Below are positions 16,636 to 22,776 of a stretch of DNA of 33,967 nt, piece after piece. The notes beneath the pieces are model-generated. The model saw nothing but the letters and a program-made list of their open reading frames with translations, was not told the origin of the DNA and did no database searches. The stretch's first letter is position 1. Every line of letters begins with the position of its first letter. The stretch is from a virus: positions 1 through 33,967 of IMG/VR virus record IMGVR_UViG_3300047276_000389, one strand, 5' to 3'. The position numbers and the translations under genes were made by a program.

Positions 16636-16930
16636 GGTTCTCCTTGAGTTGATAGACCCGCACGACACGGGCATGGGCTTGGGGATGGGTGGCCTCGGTG
16701 TAACCGCAGGCTTGGAATTGCTTGGTCTTGAACACCGCGCCCAGGACGGACGGGTGCATCTCCGCGGGCAGCTCGAGGCTGGCGCGGATGTCGTTGATGC
16801 TGACGGTGCCCTGTCTGCGGGCGACTTCGACAGCTAGTGCCCGGCAGCGTGTGAGGAACGCTGCGTCTCTGCGCTGGAACAGATCCAGCTGGGCGTCACG
16901 GATCGCCCGTCCGATCTCGGCCTGCTGCAT
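16625..16930 (-). CDS. Winged-helix-like protein in the recombination operon
   Basis: A 101-residue protein (MQQAEIGRAIRDAQLDLFQRR) with a central segment GTVSINDIRASLELPAEMHPSVLGAVF that reads like a small winged-helix domain, followed by a C-terminal strand region. Similar small proteins sit beside recombination or replication genes in other phages. It is probably a DNA-binding accessory factor. It has no catalytic motif, and its stop overlaps the exonuclease start. Confidence 0.6.
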   Translation of the reverse strand: MQQAEIGRAIRDAQLDLFQRRDAAFLTRCRALAVEVARRQGTVSINDIRASLELPAEMHPSVLGAVFKTKQFQACGYTEATHPQAHARVVRVYQLKENHGQ

Positions 16931-16937
16931 GGCCGGA

Positions 16938-17150
16938 TCAGGCGGTGATGATGACGATGGCCAGGGTGATCAGGCCGATGACGTACAGGCACCGCATGAA
17001 CCAGCGATCAGCGAGATCGTCTGGCCCGCCCTTGTCCAGCAGGGCGCTCTGCAGACGCTCTTCATGGACGCTGTAGTCTTGCTTGATCGGAGGCTGATAA
17101 GCCAGCCCGATCTTTACCTTTCCTGTGTCATATGGCGCGGTCTTACGCAT
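16938..17150 (-). CDS. 70-residue protein with C-terminal membrane anchor
   Basis: A strong AAGGAG site lies eight bases before the ATG at 17150. Residues 1-50 are hydrophilic (MRKTAPYDTGKVKIGLAYQP) and residues 51-70 are a single hydrophobic segment that reaches the C-terminus, a tail-anchor layout. The function is unknown. An early-expressed, tail-anchored phage protein could act on host membrane processes or superinfection, but nothing specific shows this. Confidence 0.65.
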   Translation of the reverse strand: MRKTAPYDTGKVKIGLAYQPPIKQDYSVHEERLQSALLDKGGPDDLADRWFMRCLYVIGLITLAIVIITA

Positions 17151-17160
17151 TACTTTCTCC

Positions 17161-17838
17161 TTAAATTCTTTTCAGTAAGTTGCTGACCTGGCTCGCATTC
17201 CAGTGCTGATTTCCCCTGGGGGTTTCAACACCTCGAGCGGTCAGAGCTGCAGCGATGTCGCGCAGCGTGGATGCACCAGACTTGCGGATGATGTCGCGCA
17301 CCAGGGGGCCGACCTTCTCGGCGTAGGCGTCGGCCTGGGCCTGGATCACCTTGATGCCCGCGGCGCTGCCGATCTCCGGCGTGGGGCTGCCCAGCTTCTT
17401 GCCCTGGCGCTTGAGCGCGGCCAGCGCCTGGGTGGTGCGCTCGCTGATGCGCTTGGCTTCGTACTCCGCGAACACCGCCATCATCTGCAGGAAGGTGCGG
17501 TCGGCCTCCGGCATATCGGCGCAGACGAAGGGCACCTTGCCGTTGAGCAGGGTCGAGATGAACTGCACATCACGCGCCAGGCGGTCGAGCTTGGCCACCA
17601 CCAGGGTGGCCTTCTGCTTGCGGGCCAGATCAAGGGCGGCCTGCAGCATGGGCCTGTGGCGCAGCCGCTTGCCGGTGCCCGACTCGACCTCGGTGAACTC
17701 GCCGATCAGCTGCCACCGGCCACCGTTGAGGAAGGTGGTGACCAGCTGGCGCTGGGCGTCCAGGCCAAGGCCGGACTGGCCCTGGCGGTCGGTGCTGACG
17801 CGGTAGTACGCGACGAACTTGCCAGTGTGAGGGGCCAT
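17161..17838 (-). CDS. Small serine recombinase (resolvase/invertase family)
   Basis: A 225-residue protein. ATG 17838 gives the standard N-terminus, KFVAYYRVSTDRQGQSGLGL, with the nucleophile at Ser15. Other catalytic elements are LVVAKLDRLARD (residues 79-90), FVCADMPEADRTFLQMMAVF and EYEAKRISERTTQAL (long E helix). The C-terminus carries a short helix-turn-helix region (STLRDIAAALTARGVETPRG...WNASQVSNLL). Such enzymes carry out resolution, inversion or, in some phages, integration. No tyrosine integrase, excisionase or CI-like repressor is seen, so its role is open. Its start lies six bases after the stop of the 17844 gene, suggesting coupled translation. Confidence 0.88.
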   Translation of the reverse strand: MAPHTGKFVAYYRVSTDRQGQSGLGLDAQRQLVTTFLNGGRWQLIGEFTEVESGTGKRLRHRPMLQAALDLARKQKATLVVAKLDRLARDVQFISTLLNGKVPFVCADMPEADRTFLQMMAVFAEYEAKRISERTTQALAALKRQGKKLGSPTPEIGSAAGIKVIQAQADAYAEKVGPLVRDIIRKSGASTLRDIAAALTARGVETPRGNQHWNASQVSNLLKRI

Positions 17839-17843
17839 GGCGA

Positions 17844-18026
17844 TCACCGGCAGACGCTGGCCACGAACCGGCCCAGGCGGGTGGTGATGATGCTGCAGCC
17901 CCAGGTGTAGCAGCCGGCCCACTCGATGGCTTCGCTGCTAGTCCAAGCGCGGTGGGTGGCCGTCCAGCCGTCAGCGTCCACGAAGGACACCTGGTAGGGC
18001 TTGAGGATGTTGAGGATCTTGCTCAT
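17844..18026 (-). CDS. 60-residue first gene of the leftward operon
   Basis: ATG 18026 has a good GGAG site in its leader. The protein (MSKILNILKPYQVSFVDADG) has a strand-rich start, several Trp (WTATHRAW, EWAGCYTWG) and three cysteines including one near the end. It looks like a small folded domain of unknown function. As the first gene downstream of the divergent control region it should be among the earliest expressed leftward. It has no similarity I can name. Confidence 0.6.
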   Translation of the reverse strand: MSKILNILKPYQVSFVDADGWTATHRAWTSSEAIEWAGCYTWGCSIITTRLGRFVASVCR

Positions 18027-18225
18027 GTCTGAACTCCTGTATCTCGGTGGTTCACGATGTCACCGCGACATCGTTGGAGAGATCATAACAGGATTGACCG
18101 GGGGGTGTACAAGCCCCAAAACGTACAGCTCGACTAGGGATAAACCCTAATTCATCACGCATGGGGCTGTAGCTGTACAGGATCCATCTGTATGATCGCG
18201 CCGTCGCCGTGAATACAGGAACCCC
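18027..18225. promoter_or_regulatory. Divergent control region with operators and two promoters
   Basis: The 199 bases between the outward-facing operons contain several inverted repeats. Acgatgtc (18054-18061) faces gacatcgt (18067-18074); taggg (18135-18139) faces cccta (18145-18149); gtacagct (18123-18130) faces agctgtac (18171-18178). TGTACA occurs at 18106 and 18174. A TATGAT -10-like hexamer is present on each strand: 18191-18196 for the rightward operon and 18087-18082 for the leftward one. -35 elements are poor, which suggests activator dependence or repression. The RHH protein encoded immediately to the right is the obvious candidate regulator. Confidence 0.65.
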
Positions 18226-18417
18226 ATGAGTCAATCGCCCAACAAGCCGCTGGTGGTGAGGCTTCGGCCCGACACTCGCGCCCTGCTCGACCGTGCTGCA
18301 GACGACCAGCGCCGCAGCCTTGCCAGCATCGTGGATGAGGCTGTGCGGGAGCATCTGCGCGACCGCTACAGCGATGTGAATGACCGGCTGGCCCGGCTGA
18401 TCCAGCACGCCCGATGA
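18226..18417 (+). CDS. Ribbon-helix-helix DNA-binding regulator
   Basis: A 63-residue protein whose core LVVRLRPDTRALLDRAADDQRRSLASIVDEAVREHL (residues 9-44) reads as strand-helix-helix of the Arc/MetJ class. In this class paired strands insert into the major groove of short direct or inverted sites. It is the first rightward gene next to the palindrome-rich divergent region, the classic place for an autoregulator. An AGGA site lies five bases before the ATG. Its stop overlaps the next start (ATGA). It probably controls the early switch by binding the adjacent repeats. Confidence 0.8.
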   Translation: MSQSPNKPLVVRLRPDTRALLDRAADDQRRSLASIVDEAVREHLRDRYSDVNDRLARLIQHAR

Positions 18418-18584
18418 CGCAGCAGGAAGCCATCCGGGTGCTGGACATGGCCCGCGAGGGGCAGCATCTGCCCATCGAGATCATCCAGCTGGCGCTGTCC
18501 ATCACTGACCAGCAGCCGCCGCCTGACAAGGCGGAGCGGTATGAGGCCTTCCTGGCTGCTCTGCGGAAGGCAGGCCTGCTGTGA
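18414..18584 (+). CDS. 56-residue helical protein
   Basis: ATG 18414 overlaps the RHH stop, and the TGA at 18582-18584 overlaps the GTG start of the RusA gene. The product (MTQQEAIRVLDMAREGQHLP...) is helical and soluble, with no known motif. The overlaps on both sides and the G+C-rich third positions make it a credible gene. Its function is unknown; it is expressed with the early regulator and the resolvase. Confidence 0.6.
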   Translation: MTQQEAIRVLDMAREGQHLPIEIIQLALSITDQQPPPDKAERYEAFLAALRKAGLL

Positions 18585-18988
18585 TAGAGCTGCAGTTCAT
18601 CGTGCCTGGTGAGCCGCGGGGCAAAGGCCGCCCGCGGTTTGGCAACGGGCGCACCTACACCGATGCCAAGACCGTGGCCTACGAGAAGCTGATCGCCTGC
18701 CGGGCTGCGGAGGCCATGCCCTGCCCTGCCGTGGCCACGCCGGTCAAGGTGCGGATCGACATCTACAAGGGCGTGCCCAAGAGCTGGACGATGGCCAAGC
18801 GCCGGCGTGCCCTAGATGGCCAAGAGATCCCCGGCAAGCCCGACCTGGACAACGTGGCCAAGGCGGTACTGGACGCGCTCAACGGCGTGGCCTACGCCGA
18901 CGACACTCAGGTGGTGCGCCTGGTGGTGCAGAAGCAGTACAGCCTGGAGCCGCGCCTGGTGGTGACAGTGAAGGAATTGATCGAATGA
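18581..18988 (+). CDS. rusA: RusA-type Holliday junction resolvase
   Basis: A 135-residue protein from GTG 18581. The N-terminal FIVPGEPRGKGRPRF and the central KPDLDNVAKAVLDALNGVAYADDTQVV are the RusA signature. The catalytic acidic residues correspond to Asp88, Asp90 and Asp107/108, with Lys94 nearby. RusA cuts four-way junctions symmetrically and in phages resolves recombination intermediates or replication branches before packaging. Its length is close to the 120 residues of E. coli RusA. It fits with the YqaJ/RecT recombination pair on the other strand. Confidence 0.92.
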   Translation: MIELQFIVPGEPRGKGRPRFGNGRTYTDAKTVAYEKLIACRAAEAMPCPAVATPVKVRIDIYKGVPKSWTMAKRRRALDGQEIPGKPDLDNVAKAVLDALNGVAYADDTQVVRLVVQKQYSLEPRLVVTVKELIE

Positions 18989-19320
18989 AACACCTCTTTA
19001 CTGCCAGCCTGCTGGCCATCTGCAGCGCCGCCCAGGCTGAGTTTTGGGACGGCAACAGGCTGCTGGAGCGCATGACAGGCAGCCAGGGCGACCGGGCAGT
19101 GGCCATTGGCTACGTCATGGGTGCAGCTGATGCCACCCGAGGCATTGCATTCTGCCCGCCATCCCCGACCATCACTGCCGGGCAGGTCTACGACATGGTC
19201 AGGATCGCCCTGGAGCAGACGCCATCGATCAGGCACCTGTCGGGCGATGTGATCGTCGGGGCTGCCCTTGGCGTGACCTGGCCATGCAGCAAGGGCAACA
19301 GTGGAGGGCGGCAGCTGTGA
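18985..19320 (+). CDS. Exported Rap1a/Tai-like protein
   Basis: A 111-residue protein with a clear signal peptide (MKHLFTASLLAICSAAQA, cleavage after about residue 18). The mature domain has GYVMGAADATRG, CPPSPTITAGQVYDMVRIALEQ and HLSGDVIVGAALGVTWPC, with Cys57 and Cys101 able to form a disulfide. These features match Rap1a/Tai immunity proteins, which bind type VI secretion amidase effectors in the periplasm. In a phage this could protect the infected cell's wall, regulate the timing of lysis, or block competing effectors; none of these is shown. It overlaps RusA in the ATGA form. Confidence 0.7.
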   Translation: MKHLFTASLLAICSAAQAEFWDGNRLLERMTGSQGDRAVAIGYVMGAADATRGIAFCPPSPTITAGQVYDMVRIALEQTPSIRHLSGDVIVGAALGVTWPCSKGNSGGRQL

Positions 19321-19445
19321 ACGAACACGACGAGCCGAGCTTCTGGGAGAAGGTGGTGGCCTTCGTGCTGGCGGTGCTGGGCTTCGGCGTGGCCGTGACC
19401 GTGGTGCAGCTGGGCATTGTGGGCGTGCTGCAGATCTGCCGATGA
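19317..19445 (+). CDS. 42-residue single-span membrane protein
   Basis: GTG 19317 overlaps the stop of the Rap1a-like gene (GTGA), and the TGA at 19443-19445 overlaps the next ATG. Residues 11-40 are strongly hydrophobic (KVVAFVLAVLGFGVAVTVVQ). The tight overlaps support translation. It may work with the exported neighbour, but the function is unknown. Confidence 0.55.
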   Translation: MNEHDEPSFWEKVVAFVLAVLGFGVAVTVVQLGIVGVLQICR

Positions 19446-19903
19446 GAAAGCGCAGCTCCTACCGCCCCAAGGGCGTGATCCTGAACACCATGAGCCATGT
19501 CCTGAGCGGCTTCGCGCCCGTGCGTGAGCATGGCAAGGCCACCACGCTGAAGATCAAGAACCACAACGCCCTGGCCAACATGACCCAGGGCAGCGGCAGC
19601 CGGGATGACATCGACATCCTGATCGCCTGCATGAACGTGGCCGAGGCGCTGGCCATCACCGCGGAGCTTGGCACTGAGTACCGGGCAGAGATCACAGCCG
19701 CCCAGGATGCCATTGTCAGCATGGGCAAGCGCGGTGTGCAGCGGAGCAAGTTCCTGTTCACGGGGCCTGAGCTGACGGCCATGAATCTGGGCATGGAGGT
19801 GCATGACGCACAGCTTGATGCCTGCACCGTTGGCCAGCTTGAGAAGGCGCTGGACTTCGTGGCCAGGGAGATCCGTGCCAAGCGTGCGAGGCCAATAGCA
19901 TGA
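19442..19903 (+). CDS. Conserved phage protein of unknown function
   Basis: A 153-residue soluble helical protein from ATG 19442 (MRKRSSYRPKGVILNTMSHV). The basic N-terminus, the block TTLKIKNHNALANMTQGSGSRDDIDILI and the central NVAEALAITAELGTEY recur in small proteins of proteobacterial phage early regions that I cannot assign a function. It lies between the membrane microprotein and the sigma-like gene with start and stop overlaps. It may be a transcription or replication accessory factor. Confidence 0.6.
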   Translation: MRKRSSYRPKGVILNTMSHVLSGFAPVREHGKATTLKIKNHNALANMTQGSGSRDDIDILIACMNVAEALAITAELGTEYRAEITAAQDAIVSMGKRGVQRSKFLFTGPELTAMNLGMEVHDAQLDACTVGQLEKALDFVAREIRAKRARPIA

Positions 19904-20343
19904 AGGGTTACGCATCACCGTACTACGGGCAGCTCCAAACCGCGAGCCTGCCCAGCGAGGTCAAGCGTATCTGGTACAGCCGGGACGAGGAGCTGCCGGA
20001 GCTGCCGCGCCACCGCTGGTCATTCGAGATGCAGGACGACATGGAGCAGACTGAGCAGCGCGAGCTGGTCATCAAGTTGCTGGAGACCATCTGCTTCACC
20101 GATCGTGAGGATCTGGTGGTGCGTCTGATGGTGATAGACGGATTCACCTTGGAAGAGGTGGGTCAGGAGCTTGGCTGCACCAAAGAGAGGGTGCGGCAGA
20201 TCTACATGAAGGCCATGAGGAAGGCCAGAACCCGGCAGAAGTCAGTCACCGGGGCAGAGTTGTGGCACATGGACTGCGAGGTAACCACTTGGCAGCACTA
20301 CAGTTGGCAGCAGCGGCAGATTAAGCGGGAGACACGCAAGTGA
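19900..20343 (+). CDS. Sigma70 region 4-like transcription regulator
   Basis: A 147-residue protein. Residues about 68-112 (DREDLVVRLMVIDGFTLEEVGQELGCTKERVRQIYMKAMRKAR) match the helix-turn-helix of sigma70 region 4.2, which normally reads the -35 element and contacts the flap and activators. Regions 1-3 are missing, so it is not a full sigma factor. It could be a late-gene activator that remodels host RNA polymerase or a sigma-like adaptor. The promoters I see with good -10 but poor -35 hexamers would fit a factor that changes -35 recognition. The C-terminal 35 residues are basic and Trp/Gln-rich. Confidence 0.8.
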   Translation: MKGYASPYYGQLQTASLPSEVKRIWYSRDEELPELPRHRWSFEMQDDMEQTEQRELVIKLLETICFTDREDLVVRLMVIDGFTLEEVGQELGCTKERVRQIYMKAMRKARTRQKSVTGAELWHMDCEVTTWQHYSWQQRQIKRETRK

Positions 20344-20564
20344 GCAAACTCAAGACCGCAACCATCCCTGATCACCACAAGGTGCAGGCAAATATCATCC
20401 TCAACGAGGCCATTGACGAGCAGCCAGACACCGTGATCGTGCTGTGTTTCTGGAAGGACAAGGGCCAGTTCAAGATCAAGTCCTCAACAGCATCTGACCG
20501 CCTCATGGTCATCGGTGCGCTTGAGGAAGCCAAGAGCAAGTTCATTTTGGACGGGTACGCATGA
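20340..20564 (+). CDS. 74-residue protein of unknown function
   Basis: GTG 20340 overlaps the upstream stop. The protein (MSKLKTATIPDHHKVQANII) has an alternating strand/helix pattern with VIVLCFWKDKGQFKIKSS in the middle and an amphipathic helix at the end. The order 'strand, charged turn, FKIKSS, helix' resembles other small phage proteins of unknown role. It has no membrane segment or DNA-binding motif. The stop overlaps the next ATG. Confidence 0.55.
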   Translation: MSKLKTATIPDHHKVQANIILNEAIDEQPDTVIVLCFWKDKGQFKIKSSTASDRLMVIGALEEAKSKFILDGYA

Positions 20565-20773
20565 GCCTGTCACCGCATCAGGTCTTCATGCTCAAGCACT
20601 TCGCCATGGGCTGGAAGTTCAAGCTGGTCAACGACAAACCGGGCAGCTGGAACACCTACTGGTCGCTGCGCCGGCGCGGCCTGGTGGACGCCGGCAGCGT
20701 GGTGACCCAGCTCGGCCGCAAGGTGCTGGCCAAGGAGCTGCAGCTGCAGGCCAAGCGGGAGGCCAGGCGATGA
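20561..20773 (+). CDS. Small winged-helix-like protein
   Basis: A 70-residue basic protein (MSLSPHQVFMLKHFAMGWKF). The segment SWNTYWSLRRRGLVDAGSVVTQLGRKVLAKEL reads like the recognition helix and wing of a compact winged-helix domain, as in many phage MarR-like micro-regulators. It probably binds DNA or an initiation complex. It lies between the sigma-like gene and the replication initiator and overlaps both neighbours. Confidence 0.6.
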   Translation: MSLSPHQVFMLKHFAMGWKFKLVNDKPGSWNTYWSLRRRGLVDAGSVVTQLGRKVLAKELQLQAKREARR

Positions 20774-21003
20774 AGGGCTACCGCAGACCATTCAGGCCGG
20801 CCAGGAACACAGGCCCGCTGCCCGAGCGCCCCGTCCTCGAGCGTGGGGCTGCCCGTGAGCTGCTGACCACCTGGGAGCTGACCAAGGACAAGGAGCTGGT
20901 GGATCGGCACCTGGCCCGCATGGACAAGCTGTACGGCCAGGGAGCCGAGCAGCGCATCCGACAACACATGAGAGACATCGCCAGGAATGAGCGCCTTGCC
21001 TGA
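20770..21003 (+). CDS. 77-residue basic protein before the initiator
   Basis: Starts at ATG 20770 (MKGYRRPFRPARNTGPLPER), overlapping the upstream stop. The N-terminus is Arg/Pro-rich and extended. The C-terminal half is helical (ARELLTTWELTKDKELVDRH...). It overlaps the initiator start by 17 bases, implying coupled translation with the replication protein. The function is unknown. Confidence 0.6.
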   Translation: MKGYRRPFRPARNTGPLPERPVLERGAARELLTTWELTKDKELVDRHLARMDKLYGQGAEQRIRQHMRDIARNERLA

Positions 21004-21910
21004 AAACATCATCCCCTTTGAGCTGCCCAAGCGCCGGCCCAGGGTTGTCCAGCGCGAGGCAGAGCCAGACCAGCGCAAGGTCTGCGTGCTGCCCATCCGC
21101 GCCTTGACCGACCCAGCCGTCAGCGACGGGATGCTGCGGGCGCTGGCCCTGCTCTGCTCCTACTGCAACCGGGCAGGTCTGACCTGGGTGAGCCAAAAGC
21201 GCATGGCAGCGGACGGCAAGGTGACCCAGCAGGCCATCAGCAAGGCCTTGGCCAAGCTCCAAGCCGCGGGCTATGTCCAGGTGGTCAAGAAGGGCTGGCG
21301 AGGCGAGCGGGCCACCACCTGGCGCGTGATCTTCGACCCCACCATCGACCCAGAGACAGCGATTGCCATCACCTCAGCCCAGGAACCCACCAGGCCACCC
21401 TCCATGCAAGACGACACCCCAGACCCAGAAGGCCAGCGGCGCATCGCCCAGCTGGTCGCCAAAGCACTCAAGAGTCCCGTAACCAAGAAGGAGTATCAGA
21501 TGCCCAAGTCAGGCGAAACCAGGACAGTCAGAGAGATGAAGGAAGCCATCGCAAAGACCAGATCCAAGCGCACTCCAAAGGCCTCCCATTCACAACCTCC
21601 AGAGGTTGTACATGAGGCACCTGTGGATAACCCTCTCATTCACAACCAATTCACAACCTCAGAGGTTGTACAGAACACAGAAAGAACACCTATAGATAGG
21701 AGTATTAAAGAGAATAAGGTTAAACATCTAAATACAGTTCTGAACAACCAACAGGTGTCAGAGCTGACCGGCGCAGGCCTGACCGAGGCTGACATCGCCG
21801 AACACCTGGCCGACCTGCTCGCTGCGTACCAGGCCGAGGGTCTGACGCCCAGGCCTGAACACCTGGTGCCTGGGATCCTGCAGCTGCACCAGGATGCCCG
21901 CCGTGGATGA
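20987..21910 (+). CDS. Replication initiator (lambda O/Rep-like) containing the origin
   Basis: A 307-residue protein. Residues about 32-118 form a winged-helix region of the O/Rep type (VCVLPIRALTDPAVSDGMLRALALLCSYC, TWVSQKRMAADGKVTQQAISKALAKLQAAGYVQVV). The middle (about 150-245) is a hydrophilic, poorly conserved linker whose DNA carries iterons and a DnaA box. The C-terminus (ELTGAGLTEADIAEHLADLLAAY) is a helical domain that may recruit host helicase. Lambda O has the same layout: DNA-binding N-terminus, origin in the gene, helicase-interacting C-terminus. With no phage polymerase or helicase visible, this protein would load host machinery. Confidence 0.78.
   Translation: MSALPENIIPFELPKRRPRVVQREAEPDQRKVCVLPIRALTDPAVSDGMLRALALLCSYCNRAGLTWVSQKRMAADGKVTQQAISKALAKLQAAGYVQVVKKGWRGERATTWRVIFDPTIDPETAIAITSAQEPTRPPSMQDDTPDPEGQRRIAQLVAKALKSPVTKKEYQMPKSGETRTVREMKEAIAKTRSKRTPKASHSQPPEVVHEAPVDNPLIHNQFTTSEVVQNTERTPIDRSIKENKVKHLNTVLNNQQVSELTGAGLTEADIAEHLADLLAAYQAEGLTPRPEHLVPGILQLHQDARRG
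21587..21745 (+). other. ori: Predicted origin of replication inside the initiator gene
   Basis: Two dyads with arms acaacctc and gaggttgt lie at 21592-21609 (2-base centre) and 21653-21669 (1-base centre), each preceded by att-c and followed by aca. Their left arms are 61 bases apart, close to six helical turns. A third attcacaacc half-site is at 21638-21647. Between them, 21622-21630 reads TGTGGATAA, the exact complement of the consensus DnaA box TTATCCACA. From about 21673 to 21745 the sequence turns strongly A+T-rich, as a DNA unwinding element would. Iterons plus DnaA box plus A+T-rich region within the initiator gene is the lambda and plasmid origin pattern. Confidence 0.8.
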
Positions 21911-22286
21911 CAGCCCCGCCAAGGCCTCAGGACGGGCCTACAAGGCGCGATCAGGGCATGGGGTAGGCATGGGTACCAGCCCAGGCCTCGAGCGCCTCCT
22001 GGCCCCTGTGTCGCAAACCCAGACGAACGTATGGGGATTGGACAGAGTGGGGGTGTCTGCCGTGTCCAGACCGGGGGGAGGGGCAAGCGTGTCCCTGGGA
22101 AGCCGAGGCCAACCATATGCGCGGGCGCATCGCGCAGGCGATAACGCGCACGTTGACGGGCGCGTGAGAAGACACCCTTTGCCCCCCCACCCCACCGGGT
22201 CGCTAGCGGGGGCCATCCTCAATTTTTTCTCCCCTTTTTGTCGGCTGGGGTTTTCGCTGACAATTCCCAACAGGAGCTTTTTGTAA
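21911..22286. other. Non-coding 376-base region with palindromes, before the SSB-like gene
   Basis: I see no convincing gene here; the open frame that spans it has abnormal composition. It contains a perfect dyad atgcgc-gg-gcgcat (22117-22130), a second pair acgcgc (22144-22149) and gcgcgt (22160-22165), a C-run with a purine/pyrimidine strand bias (22181-22196), and T-runs at 22223-22240. A weak promoter-like pair, TTGTCG (22238) and GACAAT (22259) with a 15-base spacer, precedes the AGGAG ribosome site of the next gene. It may hold regulatory or replication-linked elements. Confidence 0.55.
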
Positions 22287-22571
22287 ATGGCCACTAACTA
22301 CGAACACAAACCTGGGCAGGGTTCTGCCTTTGCGAACAAGGACAAGACCGAGGACTGGCACGCCCCGTTCCGCGGCAAGGTGATGCTGCCCGATGGGTCG
22401 CTGCACTACCTGGATGTGTGGAACAAGAAGACGCAGGCCGGTGACACATGGGTGTCGGTGAAGATTGGCAAGCAGATCTCTGGTGGCCAGGGCCAGCCCA
22501 TGAGCCAGCACAACGTGGCCAAGGGAAACGGGTATCAGCCGCAAGGGGACGACAGTGACATCCCGTTCTGA
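22287..22571 (+). CDS. Single-stranded DNA-binding-like protein
   Basis: A 94-residue protein with a central block WHAPFRGKVMLPDGSLHYLDVW followed by DTWVSVKIGKQI, and a C-terminus of GDDSDIPF. That acidic, Phe-ending tail is the partner-binding tip of bacterial SSB proteins, and small phage proteins with this fold and tail usually bind single-stranded DNA. It starts at ATG 22287 after an AGGAG site. It would coat exposed strands during replication and RecT annealing. The OB fold is inferred from the strand pattern and is not certain. Confidence 0.7.
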   Translation: MATNYEHKPGQGSAFANKDKTEDWHAPFRGKVMLPDGSLHYLDVWNKKTQAGDTWVSVKIGKQISGGQGQPMSQHNVAKGNGYQPQGDDSDIPF

Positions 22572-22776
22572 CATCCCTGCCTTCCCGCTTCACAACCACG
22601 GCACTCAATCGCTTGGCCTGCATTTCACTGGCATGACCCTACGGGACTACTTCGCTGCTGCTGCCCTGCAGGGGATTCTGGCGAACCCAAATGCTGGTAA
22701 TGACGACCTAGTGCAGGCGGCTGATGCCTACATCATGGCCGACGCTATGCTGAAAGCGCGGGATGACCGGCTCTAA
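22555..22776 (+). CDS. 73-residue conserved phage protein
   Basis: GTG 22555 lies inside the SSB-like gene's last codons, giving a 17-base overlap. The core MTLRDYFAAAALQGILANP and the final YIMADAMLKARDD are common in small phage and prophage proteins of proteobacteria, with no function known to me. An ATG at residue 27 (GMTLRD) is an alternative start. It is soluble and helical, and the terminase small subunit gene overlaps its end. Confidence 0.6.
   Translation: MTSRSDIPAFPLHNHGTQSLGLHFTGMTLRDYFAAAALQGILANPNAGNDDLVQAADAYIMADAMLKARDDRL

Noticed and set aside
14523-16647. Two long + strand frames opposite the RecT and exonuclease genes
   Set aside because: The - strand frames carry clear RecT and YqaJ motifs; the + strand products are His/Gly/Leu-rich shadows.
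22187-22240. Possible terminator formed by C-run, G-run and T-runs before the SSB-like gene
   Set aside because: The G and C runs do not form a compact stem immediately before a T-run, so a terminator cannot be supported.
21894-22286. + strand open frame of 130 residues after the initiator gene
   Set aside because: It has no ribosome site, abnormal composition, no recognisable motif, and covers palindromes and homopolymer runs; it is better explained as non-coding.
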